A stretch of 64,000 bases of DNA from Branchiostoma belcheri (taxonomy: Eukaryota > Chordata > Leptocardii > Amphioxiformes > Branchiostomatidae): the NCBI RefSeq assembly GCF_001625305.1, contig NW_017803987.1, positions 2,789,291 to 2,853,290 of the forward strand. The letters are read 5' to 3'. The notes under the pieces are model-generated. The model was not told where the DNA came from. It saw only the letters and a list, made by a program, of their open reading frames with translations, and ran no database searches. Shown piece by piece: positions 1-12,400 of the stretch (positions within the stretch are counted from its first letter, which is position 1; every line of letters begins with the position of its first letter). A program made the position numbers and the translations under genes.

Positions 1-167
1 GCACGAGAAATGACTAAATATTTAACATATACAGGGTGCTATATGTGCAACCCACATGACAAGTAAGACAAGTAAGTTTTCCTTTGGCTTGTGGTAAAGG
101 TTGAAAAAAGAATTTTCCAAGTACTAGGTTGACTGAAATCTCAAATGAAACTTTGTCTTCCTCACAG

Positions 168-411
168 AGACTCTAAGCTAACCAGACTGCTGCAAGACTC
201 CCTAGGTGGCAACAGCCGTACCCTGATGATAGCTTGTGTCAGTCCATCCGACAGAGACTTCATGGAAACACTAAACACGCTCAAGTACGCAAACCGCGCT
301 AGAAACATCAAGAACAAGGTCTCCGTGAACCAGGACAAGACCAGTAAAATCATTCAGGAGCTTCGAGCAAAGGTTGTGGAACTGGAGACAGAACTGTTGG
401 AGTACAGACAG
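168..411 (+). CDS. KIF21: KIF21 exon: end of motor domain and neck
   Basis: Opens after a CTCACAG acceptor with the last base of an Arg codon and ends in phase 0 at CAG before GTGGGT. It encodes [40 protein letters not shown] and [14 protein letters not shown], the highly conserved switch II/alpha-5 and neck-linker part of kinesin-4 motors, then the start of the first coiled coil ([19 protein letters not shown]). The first 167 bases are the upstream intron. Confidence 0.95.
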
Positions 412-3400
412 GTGGGTGCACAACAGGTGCAGTTTGCACAAGAACTGCAAGGGGGCAGTAATGAGCTTGCCTCCTCTACTTGGATTAGGTTAGGGTTTTG
501 CTTTTGTTTCATAAGAAATAAAAGTTATTGTTAAGGATATGCCTTGATGGATGAGACTGGCTTTACTGTATAGGTAAGTATAGGAACAGATGCAGTTTGC
601 ATAGGAACCATTGCTAGAATCTGAAAGAATTCAGAGATGGCAGACTTCACCCCCTTAGTAAGGGACACACACACAATAGGTACACATCATTACATACAAC
701 CCACACACAAATGCACACAAACATGTACACACACACACCCAACACACACACAGACAGACGAGCCAAAATACAATAGTCCGCACCCTTTAAAACACATTTT
801 CCGATATGTGTAACCTTCATGAACGATCTTGTTTTCCCCAGGGTCGTCGGACAATAGGAGAAGATGGAGTGGAGTGTATAAATGACATGTTCCATGAGAA
901 CACCATGTTACAGACAGAGAACAATCAACTCAGGATGAGGATCAAAGCCATCCAGGTGGGAATACCACTTCTTAATGATATGTACTGTGTAACAATTTTA
1001 GTACTTAGGGACCAGTTTTTTTAACCACAAGGTCTGGGTTTCAATCCTAGATTATGCTATTTTAGTCTGCATACTGTGGGGTACTAGGCCATGGTTTAAT
1101 TTTCAGGTGTCCAAACTGGAAGTTATACTTTTCTGGCCTGTGTTACACAATATCTCCAAGAAGGCCTAGACACAGTGGATCAACGCCCCACTGCCCCTAC
1201 GGCCTTAAATTAAAAATGGGGCTACCATTACCTTTTTTTTATATGGAAACTTCATGGATGAGGAAGCAAGGACAGGTTGCTAGAGGACAGAGTTCTCCAG
1301 AAAGGACTGAGAACTTTCCGTAGGATAATGAAAGAAAAACAACCCATATCATTGTATAAGAACATCACTAAGCAGTCACATGGTTACCATACTAGAACAT
1401 CAGACTCACAGACCATCCGCCTTCCTAAACCTCGAACAAATGCACAGAAAAGAAGATTTTTGTATAGAATGTCCAGTGCATGGAATGAAATGAAGTTGTG
1501 ATGATGTACATGTATATAGCTATATTTTAATCTGTTTCAATATGATGTAATTGCAATGTATTTATGTTTTGTAAATGTGTCATGTGTGTCTTGAGCTATG
1601 TAAGCGTGCCACACAGCACGTTTCGACGGCGTCAAAAGTGCACAGGAAACACGCAATGACGGCAGGGTGCATGTATATGGGGCACCCAGAACGGCTGTTT
1701 TTAACGGTCTCCACATTGATATAAAGCTAAAACGGTTGACTATACTCGGGTAGAATATAGTTAATCATATTTTACGATCTTTTGATTCCTATGAAGGGCA
1801 GAATTTGAGAAATTTACGACTTTGCCAAGCCCGTACTGAGCGCCTGTCAGGACGTGGAGCGCCGATCCGGCGAAGATCGTTCGACTAACCCGTTCTGAAA
1901 ATAAAGAAACAACACCAAAACTATCAACTTTTCCGCTTGTGATAATCTTCAGATGTATTACTTGTGGTTTTCTTCGTTGAAGCTGCCAGTTAACCTGCAT
2001 AAAGACCTATAATTTGGCCGCGGAGTTCAGCGGCACGGCACGAAAATTCGCCATGTTGTGCCGGCCGCTTAGACAGAAAGTAGCCACTTATTGCGACACA
2101 TACATTACGGCGGTACGGCGTGAAGTTGGCTGGATGCGGCGCTCGGTCTCTCTTTTTTGTGTGAGTCCGTTACATGGAAGATTTTCGGACACAAGCTTGA
2201 AGAGAAATATTTCTAAGCTGAATGGTTCATTTCTAAATAATGTATTTCACAATAAAAGGCAAGCGGGGGAACTTTCCGCATGCCGTCGCCACGTGCCAGT
2301 CAGCACGTCAAGACGTGCTGAGCAGCACACTGTGACGGAAGTTTTGTGGACTGACGGTGAACTATAAAATGTTGCTGCTCCAGTTGTGAGACTTGAGGAG
2401 GTGAAAATTGTCGATCTAGCCACAGGGCAATTCGATAAAAAAAGGTGAGTACTTGTAGAGAATGTCGACATCGCACGCCAGTTGAAGTTCTGACCCGCCC
2501 TCCTGTGCCACGCTGCACGCTGTGACGGTCGAACTTAGGAACTCTTACAGGTATTTTTAATTTCTCTTATTTTAGTTTTAAAATCCTTCATTACTTTCCT
2601 TTGAATAGTGAAATGATGATTTTTTTTGCGAGTTACACTATCTTGCAATTGCAAGATAATATTTAGATTCTTTTTCATTGGTGATATTCTGCCGTTATCA
2701 TGTGCTGATCCACACGCTATGACGGATAACTACTCACCACAGAACGTTGCTGTTACAATTGTGAGACTTTAAGAGATGAATATTGTCAATTTAGCCACAG
2801 AACAATTTGACGGAGGAATAAAACAAAATACATGCATCTCTTTGTCTATACACTTCCTGGTAAGGTTATTTTCCGTAAGCAAAGTTTTTGCCGTTTTCGG
2901 CGTTAAAGGGTGTCCATTCACACACTTGGACGGCGAAATTTGAAGGGCTGTGTTTGGTTGTACTTGCTACTTGAATCTTACGTATACAGTTACGAAGTAA
3001 CTTTAATATCTGGTTTTTGCCGGAGCCAACATAGTTTTACATAGTATTTCTATCAACTTCCAATAATTCCGACTCTTAGCAGTATCCATGTAAGACATCA
3101 TTTACACCTGCCACAGCTCCGAGCACCCAGCTGCAGCCGTCGTTGCGTGTTCACTCGTACGTGGTGACGGTTTATAAAGAAAGGGTATTAACGACGGGTA
3201 TTGTGCCCTTGAGATAGCGAAGACAACAAGCATATGTAGTGTGTACCCTTTTCCGGCACTGCATCTTGTAGTCCACGTAACAAGTTTCTTAGCTGCGCCG
3301 TCAGTTTCATCAACAAATCTCCGTCGCCACGAGTTCACCTGCACGCCATGACGCCGTTACATGGTGCCCAGTGACACGCTGTGACGGTCCAATTTAACAT

Positions 3401-6400
3401 TAGATCATGAATTCCCGGACGGTGGTAAAGTGTTCTGTGAAAACACCTGCGCCATGTAGCACCCAATGAGACATATTGGCCTTGTTTAATGTTCTAGAAC
3501 AAGTCTTGTTTATCCCGCAATAAAGCAGAGGTTAGGGAGACGGTGAGAGACGTTGTGAGATTTTAGCTGGGTACATGGGTGAATGCCATGCCATCAAAGC
3601 TATGGCGCCCTGCCACCGACGCATTTGATGTCAAGTAACAAATCTGAAAGCAGAATCTTTGGGCACTCTGACTGATTTTCCACATTAAGGTTAAGGCACC
3701 CTACCACCTACCGCATTATTACGTAATGGTTTAATGACCAATCGGAAAGCAGGATCTCGGAGCGCTCTGACCGATTTAAGGTTAGGGCGCCCTACCACCG
3801 ACCGCATTATTACGCAATGGTTTGATGACCAATCGGAAAGCAGGATCTCGGAGCGCTCTGACCGATTTAAGGTTAGGGCGCCCTGCCACCGACCGCATTA
3901 TTACGTAATGGTTTGATGACCAATCGGAAAGCAGGATTCTCGGAGCGCTCTGACCGATTTAGGGTTAGGGCGCCCTACCACCGACCGCATTATTACGTAA
4001 TGGTTTGATGACCAATCGGAAAGCAGGATCTCGGAGCGCTCTGACCAGGATCTCCATCAGATCAGGGCGCTCTGACCGAAATCCATTGTTCACATGTCGC
4101 ACGAAGGGTATAAAAGGCGGAGAAAGTCGTGCTTCTCCAGTTGAATCCCATTTGGGCAACTTAAGAGCCCCGTGGTTGTGGAAAAAATGGACACGTCCTT
4201 CACAAGTGTGACCGGTTCTACCCATACCTTTTGGATCTGTTCCTGCCGAGAAGCTAGTGACCAACAACATCGTCTGCGTGAAACAAGTAAAACGGTCACT
4301 GAAGACGAGGACGAAACTTACCATTGAAAAATACCATTAGTCGTAACGTGAGTTTCTGTATGACCCGTCATAGCGTGTGGGTCAGCACATGATAACGGTA
4401 GAATAAAACAAACGATAAAGTCTCTGAAAACTGTCCTTATATGTCCTAAAATAAAATGTCATTATAGCAGCAAAATAATAAAAAGAAAACAGTTTCTATC
4501 AGTTTACAATCGCTAATCAAAGGACGAAACTTACCATTGAAAAATACCATTAGTCGTAACGTGAGTTTCTGTATGACCCGTCATAGCGTGTGGGTCAGCA
4601 CATGATAACGGTAGAATAAAACAAACGATAAAGTCTCTGAAAACTGTCCTTATATGTCCTAAAAATAAAATGTCATTATAGCAGCAAAATAATAAAAAGA
4701 AAACAGTTTCTATCATTTTACAATCGCTAATCAAAGGACGAAACTTACCATTGAAAATACCATTCGCCGTAACGTGAGTTTCTGTATGACCCGTCATAGC
4801 GTGTGGGTCAGCACATGATAACGGTAGAATAAAACAAACGATAAAGTCTCTGAAAACTGTCCTTATATGTCCTAAAAATAAAATGTCATTATAGCAGCAA
4901 AATAATAAAAAGAAAACAGTTTCTATCATTTTACAATCGCTAATCAAAGGACGAAACTTACCATTGAAAATACCATTCGCCGTAACGTGAGTTTCTGTAT
5001 GACCCGTCATAGCGTGTGGGTCAGCACATGATAACGGTAGAATAAAACAAACGACAAAGACTCTAAAAAACTGAAAAATGTTCTTATCTTATAGCAGCAA
5101 ACTAACTCTTAAAAAAAGAAAAAAGTTTTAAAAGTTTCTATCATTTTACAATCGCTAATCAAAGGACGAATTTTACCATCAGTGTAACGTGCGTTTCCGT
5201 GTGGGTCAGCACATGATAACGGTACGAGGATAACACAAACGATAAAGTCTCTAAAAACTGTCCTTATATGTCCTAAAAAGAAAATGTCATTATAGCAGTA
5301 AAATAATAAAAAGAAAACAAAGTTTCTATCATTTTACAATCGCTAATCAAAGGACGAAACGTACAATTCAAAAATACAATTTTGCCATATACAGCCATTA
5401 GTCGTAACGTGAGTTTCTGTATGACCCGTCATAGCGTGTGGGTCAGCACATGATAACGGTCGAATAAAACAAACGAAAAAGAATCTAAAATTCTAAATAA
5501 ACTTTAAAATTTTCTTACAACCACTTTTTTTAGAAACAATTTTAGAAATTAGAGCCTGGAAATTAATGACGAATTTTAAAACTAAAATAAGAGAAATTAA
5601 AAATACCTGTAAGAGTTCCTAAGTTCGACCGTCACAGCGTGCAGCGTGGCACAGGAGGGCGGGTCAGAACTTCAACTGGCGTGCGATGTCGACATTCTCT
5701 ACAAGTACTTACCTTTTTTTTTATCGAATTGCCCTGTGGCTAAATCGACAATTTTCACCTCCTCAAGTCTCACAACTGTAGCAGCAACATTTTATTAGTT
5801 CACCGTCAGTCCACAAAACTTCCGTCACAGTGTGCTGCTCAGCACGTCTTGACGTGCTGACTGGCACGTGGCGACGGCATGCGGAAAGTTCCCCCGCTTG
5901 CCTTTTATTGTGAAATACATTATTTAGAAATGAACCATTCAGCTTAGAAATATTTCTCTTCAAGCTTGTGTCCGAAAATCTTCCATGTAACGGACTCACA
6001 CAAAAAAGAGAGACCGAGCGCCGCATCCAGCCAACTTCACGCCGTACCGCCGTAATGTATGTGTCGCAATAAGTGGCTACTTTCTGTCTAAGCGGCCGGC
6101 ACAACATGGCGGATTTTTCGTGCCGTGCCGCTGAACTCCGCGGCCAAATTATAGGTCTTTATGCAGGTTAACTGGCAGCTTCAACGAAGAAAACCACAAG
6201 TAATACATCTGAAGATTATCACAAGCGGAAAAGTTGATAGTTTTGGTGTTGTTTCTTTATTTTCAGAACGGGTTAGTCGAACGATCTTCGCCGGATCGGC
6301 GCTCCACGTCCTGACAGGCGCTCAGTACGGGCTTGGCAAAGTCGTAAATTTCTCAAATTCTGCCCTTCATAGGAATCAAAAGATCGTAAAATATGATTAA

Positions 6401-9400
6401 CTATATTCTACCCGAGTATAGTCAACCGTTTTAGCTTTATATCAATGTGGAGACCGTTAAAAACAGCCGTTCTGGGTGCCCCATATACATGCACCCTGCC
6501 GTCATTGCGTGTTTCCTGTGCACTTTTGACGCCGTCGAAACGTGCTGTGTGGCACGCTTACATACCTGGTGTCTTGAAGGACCACAGGAAGAATAGCTAC
6601 ATTTGTTGTAAGCTAAATGTGGATCCCAATAAAGTCAAAGTCAAAGGTACACCATTTCTGGTGATTGATTGAAAGTTAACAATCAGTCTGCTGACTTACT
6701 TGTTTAACTCCATAGGAAACCGTTGAGAGCCAGGCTGCCCGGATCAGTCAGCTGATGACAGACCAGGCGCGCTGGCAGATCCACCAGGCAGGCGAGGACG
6801 GAGAGGATCAGGTGGGATCCATGATCCAGGGATACATGAAGGAGATCGAGGAACTCAGGTGGGATTCTGGGATCATTGTAGTTTAGGGTCTGTCATCTTG
6901 TACTGTGGGATCTGTGATCTTGTACATGTATGTGGCCTCGTACCTTATATAATTAGGATCTATAATCCAGGGATACATGAAGGAGATCAAGGAACTCATG
7001 TGGGATTCTGGAATCTTATTCTTTGGGATCTGTGATCGTAAGCTTGTACATGTACATGGCTTTGTACCTTATAATCAGGATCCATCTGTATCTGTATAGC
7101 CGGTATAATCACCCTTCGGCGTAACACACCAGCTTCTGTATCTGTATAGCAGGTATAACCACCCTTCGGCGTAACACACCAGCTTCTGTATCTGTATAGC
7201 AGGTATAACCGCCTTTCGGCGTAACATACCAGCTTCTGTATCTGTATAGCCGGTATAACCGCCCTTCGGCGTAACACACCAGCTTCTGTATCTGTATAGC
7301 CGGTATAACTGCCCTTCGGCGTAACACACCAGCTTCCAGTGTATATGAATATGTTGAGCTTACCATATCACCTATGCTACTTTTAACATTTAAACATTCT
7401 TTTATATATTTACCTATTCATACACAGTAAAGGTTATCTAATATCTGTAATATCTAACGTTATATAGATCTGCAGAAATTTACCCTCTATCCAATAAAAA
7501 CAATAAGACTTAATATCTGTCTATGATATATTAATCTGCAGAAATCAGTTACCCATGCTCTGATGCAAACAATGTGTTAAATCTTCAGGGGAAAGCTGAT
7601 TGAAAGTGAGAGCATGGTGACTCATCTCCAGCGCAGGATATCCAACCAGGGATTGTCTCTCTCCACGTCTCTGTCGTCCCGTAGCCCGTCTCACATCGCT
7701 CTGACCGGTGGACTGGACACCTCCGACCTGACCAACCAGTTTGGAGGCGGCTCCCCAGTGTCTCCCATCGCTGAAGACACAGAGAGCATCATAAGTCTGG
7801 CCAAGAAAGACCTGGAGAACCTTAAACACAGGAAGAGTCGAGTTAGAAAACGGCACAATTCAGAAAGGTATGGACTTTGGTTGTTATCATTTTTATGTCA
7901 ACCTTTGCAAACTGTTTTTGTGCTGTTTCTTCCTCTTCTTCTTCTTCTCCATACGAATGAAGTCAATGACCTGGACCAGAGGTCTGTCACCATGGTAACT
8001 AGTACTGTAGCAGACAGCCTGTGGTGTTGGGTTACATTATGTAGCAGGACATAGCTATAGTGACTGCTCACCACATACATGTATTATATAATGAATATGT
8101 TTGAGTAACAATAAACAGAGCTGTAGTTTGTTAGGCTAGACCAATTGTGAAGGTAAACATTATGCATTTACTTTACAAGTACTGCAGCATCACATATAAA
8201 AGTTCCTGTGTTTGTTGATGCATCTAAAAATGGTTATATTTTCAGGAAGTGCTGTTTGGACTATGATGTGTATGTCTCTTGATTTTAAGAAATTTTCTGA
8301 CAATTTCAAAACGTGCTTTGTCATCACACATCAGTGTAAGAGTGTTAAAGGCATCCAGTGTAGTTTTTAGGGCTTGGAAACCAGCTTTTTCAAAGTCAAT
8401 ATTCTAGTCACTTATCGGCATACTAAGTTGAAACAACACTATCCCAATGTATATCTAACGAAAAAATGTTACTGAAAGGACCTGGATTGATTTTAAGGGT
8501 ACCACCCAGAAAGTAAAGGACTTATCTTGGGTCTTGTTTCTGCAGTTTTACAGGCCTAAAGTATGAAATACTGATTCAAATGTGTTAATGTGGGATGGTA
8601 CTAGTATGTGTCAATATCATACAGATTGCCTTATTATGTTTACCGAAGGAAAACATATTGTTTTTACTCAATTTCTTCTTCTTCTGGCCTGATGACCTGA
8701 TTTGTTGATGTCTGTCACCATGGTAACTGGTGTTGGGTTACATCATGTTGCAATGTTATACTAATTATAGTAGGAGACATACATGTAGAGACTCCTGTCT
8801 GACCATATATATGAATGTATTTGAGTAAGAATTAACAGAGCAGACCATATCCGAAGGTAAACATTATGCATTTGCTTTGCAAATGTTACTTTTCTAGTTC
8901 AGAATATTTCGGGTTTCGCCACCTTGAAGTTGCATTGGATGCCTTTAAAGTGTTTGTTGATGCCGCCTGGTTGTGTTTACAGGAAGTATAGACAGAAGGG
9001 GAGAGTAGACAGGGCGGTCATGACTGACAGTTGGATGCAGAGGTACAAAAATGTACCACAGGTTGGGCAGAAACCTGCTAACCAAAACCCCCGCCTGCTA
9101 CAAATTCCAACCCTCACGCCCCTGTAATACATAAACCCATGTTATAATGCCCTGTTTTTTTTTGTTTTATTCAAAATACTGGGCCAGTACTGAAGCCACA
9201 AGTTGCCTGATCTGCAGTTAAGGGGCTGTCATACTGGCAACGACTTTGCTGATCACCAAGATTGAACTGAATTTCAAAATTGCCTTAGAGTTGAGCATGT
9301 GAGTGAAGAAGAGGACACCAGCCATATTGCTGCCAAAAATGTCCTTTCTAACAGTTACTCTACTTGTCTTGTGAGCTATTTTTCTGTGTAATAGCTTCAA

Positions 9401-12400
9401 GTAGCTTTCAAAATGTCTATAATATAAAGCAAGTTTTTGGTTCAAAGTTTTGATCAGAGCTTCAGCTTCTTGTAACAAAGTTTGTTACAAGAAGCTGAAA
9501 AAACTGCATTGATTTAAGAAAATGGTAGATTGAAAATCATAAAGTCCTTGAAAAGAGTATTTAAAAAGCAGGGTAGTAACTTTTTTGAGCTTTTTCCACC
9601 AAGGTGTAATGCTCAACATTTGTAGCCGTCATAGTTTCTTTGTTCCTCCAACCTGGTGATGAAGTTAGCTGCCTATTCAGGACCAAGATTCAACTTCTGA
9701 TATCATTCATTTGTGTTTTTTTTGCTTCCATTCCTTGACTGACTGTAATAAAGAAATGACAACCTTCAATCCTTGACATCTAACAATTGTAATTTGCTCA
9801 AGTCTAATATCATTAGTAAAATTTCACCATTTTACCATTGGGCACTGGAATGGCATTGTACTTAATGCTTCTGGTACATTGGAACATTTTAGATGGATTT
9901 TATCATCAAATATTTCTTCTATGCTATTTACAATTTGTAAGAAACAGATTTTAAATCGTAAAATCAATTTGACTCAAATTTCTAGAAAATCTAAGAATTT
10001 CAATCTTATCAGTAAGGAGCACTAGTCTTCAGTCTAGGTGTATTTTTTCCAATGAAAAATAAAAAAGAAGATTGGTTCTTGCTGTGAGAATTCTGTCACA
10101 AAGTGTGGTATCTTTTTCAAAATTTGATCTTGAATATTGTCCATAAAAGAGAAATTTTTGGTTAAAAGGAGGACAAGAAAAGGCATTTCGATAAAGTATA
10201 ATGGTCTATAATGGCAGAAATTGTGATTGAAATATAGTAAAAATGGCAAATCAGAGACATGATAAATGAAGAAGTGAATAAATGAGTGTTTAACTTTTCT
10301 TTTGCAGTTCTGACAAGGAAAACAGGAGCGAGGGAGAAGAAGAGCAGGAGGAAGGAGGAGAGAAGAATGGAATGGGAGAAGGATCAGAGGAGGAGGAGGA
10401 AGATGAGGATGAGAACCAGGAGGAGAAGGATGAGGAGGAGGAGGAGGGGAGCAGTGACAGCTCGTCTGAAGAGGAGGACGGGGATAATCTGGAGGAAGAC
10501 CTGGCAGGTAGGGGGCCTTGGATCACTGGATTTAGTAGGCAGAATGCAAACAACGTATTGTACCTGCGCAAAACCCTAAATTTTCACGATTTCAGTTAGA
10601 TTTCTGGTCAACGTTGCATCAGAATTTCGCCTGTTACAGATGACATCTTTTCCAACATAACATTTAGAAACTGCAGACGGGATGTAAACCTTATATGTGC
10701 AAAAACATGAGTGAAGTGAGGAAAGCAATGTTAAGTGCCTTTCCCAAGGGCACAACGGTGGGGCATGTTGGTGGATTTGAACCCAGGACCTATGGGTCCT
10801 ATGCCACACGATGACACTAAAGATATGATATTGTTGTTCTCCAGACATCTCATGTGAGATTGCCATCAAACAGAAGCTGATAGATACACAAATGTAGTTG
10901 ATAGAAGCATGAGAGGGACTAGGTGGAAATTACTTAACCACAGACCACAAAAGTTTAGACACTGAAAGTTAGACATGTTCTTGTTGTTCCTGCAGATATC
11001 TCGTGTGAGATCGCCATCAAACAGAAGCTGATAGATACACAAATGTAGTTGATAGAAGCATGAGAGGGACTAGGTGGGAATTACTTAACCACAGACCACA
11101 AAAGTTTAGACACTGAAAGTTAGACATGTCATTGTTGTTCCTCCAGACATCTCATGTGAGATCGCCATCAAACAGAAGCTGATCGATAGTTGATAGAAGT
11201 ACATGTATGAGAGGTACAAGGTGAGAATTACTTAACCACAGACTACTAAAGGACATGTTCTTGTTGTTCTCCAGACATCTCGTGTGAGATCGCCATCAAA
11301 CAGAAGCTGATAGATGAACTGGAGGTGAGCCAGAAGAAGATGCAGGTGCTGAAGTACCAGTACGAGGAAAAACTCCTGAACCTGCAGCAGAAAATACAGG
11401 CTACGCAACAGGAGAGGGACAAGGTATGGTGTTTTAGTGTTGTTTGTGTTTGTTTGTACAGTTGGTTGGTCACTTGGTTGTTAAATGTTCAGTTGACGAA
11501 AAACTCTGCAGCAGAAAAAAGAGGCCACACAGCAGGAGAGGGACAAGGTGGAAATTACTTAACCACAGACCACAAAAGTTCAGACACTGGAAGTTTGGTC
11601 CCAGAAGCTGGCTGGATGCCAGAAGGAAAATGCATAGACATAAGAAAAGACGTTTACAAAATGAACAACACAAGAAATTTACACAATTCTAAATATTCAA
11701 TGGAGCTATGAAATCTCTGATTTCTTCAGTGAAGTACTGCCACATGGTCACAATTGATCCTCATTTTCTGCCTCAGGTGCTGGCAAACATGGAGTCCGTG
11801 GACCACATCGCCGAAGAAAAAGCCAAGAAAATCAAGTCTGAATACGAAAGGAAACTCAAGAACATGCAGGTAAGGAATCATGTTTCTTTTGTGCATTACA
11901 GCCGCATAGAAACCCATCCACTCGAATTTTGAGATAGAGGCTTGCTCAAATACTGTCAACAAAACTTCAAAGTGAAGGATATAATTATTGACCAAAAGCT
12001 GGAAAAATCAGAAACAACTAGAAAGGCCAATATTTGCTTTGGAGCAAATATAGCGATGGGTTCACCACATTTTACCACATGGCAGGGAAAGAATGAGAAA
12101 CACAAGGGAAAACAATGCTTTACATTGATATAACTATAGTATGAAGTAACATACAACTAAGACTACAACAGTTGGATAGCTATTCCCTACATTATTGGTT
12201 AGGATTGCATAATGCAAACTGTTGATTTTCAAGATAAAAAGAAGCGTTCATAGCCCGCATTCCAATGCTGGAGCAGGAAAGCTTAAAATACCTACCAAAA
12301 CACTTGAATACAGACATACTGTCAGTATGGCATGGCTCTGTGCAGGTGTAAATGAAGTTAAGCCAGTTAAATCCCAACAGCCAATCAGCAAGGAGAATAG

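Larger units (their letters stand above)
1599..6562. mobile_element. Fold-back element with ~985 bp terminal inverted repeats
   Basis: A 4.96 kb element bounded by TA dinucleotides at 1597-1598 and 6563-6564, consistent with a TA target duplication. The first bases TGTAAGCGTGCCACACAGCA are repeated in reverse complement at the right end, and the arms stay nearly identical over 1599-2584 and 5573-6562. Between the arms lie a unique stretch (about 2590-3680), a 92-bp tandem repeat and a 213-bp tandem repeat. No ORF resembles a transposase, so it is non-autonomous. Short ORFs repeated in both arms are by-products of the inverted repeat. It sits in the KIF21 intron 956-6715 and inside a LINE 3' UTR. 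TA duplication suggests Tc1/mariner-type mobilisation, but the superfamily is not established. Confidence 0.88.

Noticed and set aside
1277..1501. Small host gene
   Set aside because: The peptide has the form of a LINE ORF2 tail and sits next to a LINE-type 3' end.
2014..2367. 117-codon ORF, with a mirror copy at 5763-6107
   Set aside because: Both are the same inverted-repeat arm; no transposase or other motif is visible.
4531..5010. 159-codon minus-strand ORF in the fold-back element
   Set aside because: It is the 213-bp tandem repeat read through (a multiple of three in places); the peptide simply repeats and has no domain.
7088..7340. CRISPR-like array
   Set aside because: Units are contiguous without unique spacers and the context is a eukaryotic intron.
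6996..7366. Three overlapping minus-strand ORFs with [13 protein letters not shown] repeats
   Set aside because: Created by the 50-bp minisatellite, which shifts frame every unit.
10290..10571. Ser-rich minus-strand ORF
   Set aside because: Shadow of the Glu-rich KIF21 exon on the plus strand.
10728..10812. tRNA gene
   Set aside because: Only a B-box-like stretch; no A box or cloverleaf, so called SINE-like instead. The same holds for 50215-50290.
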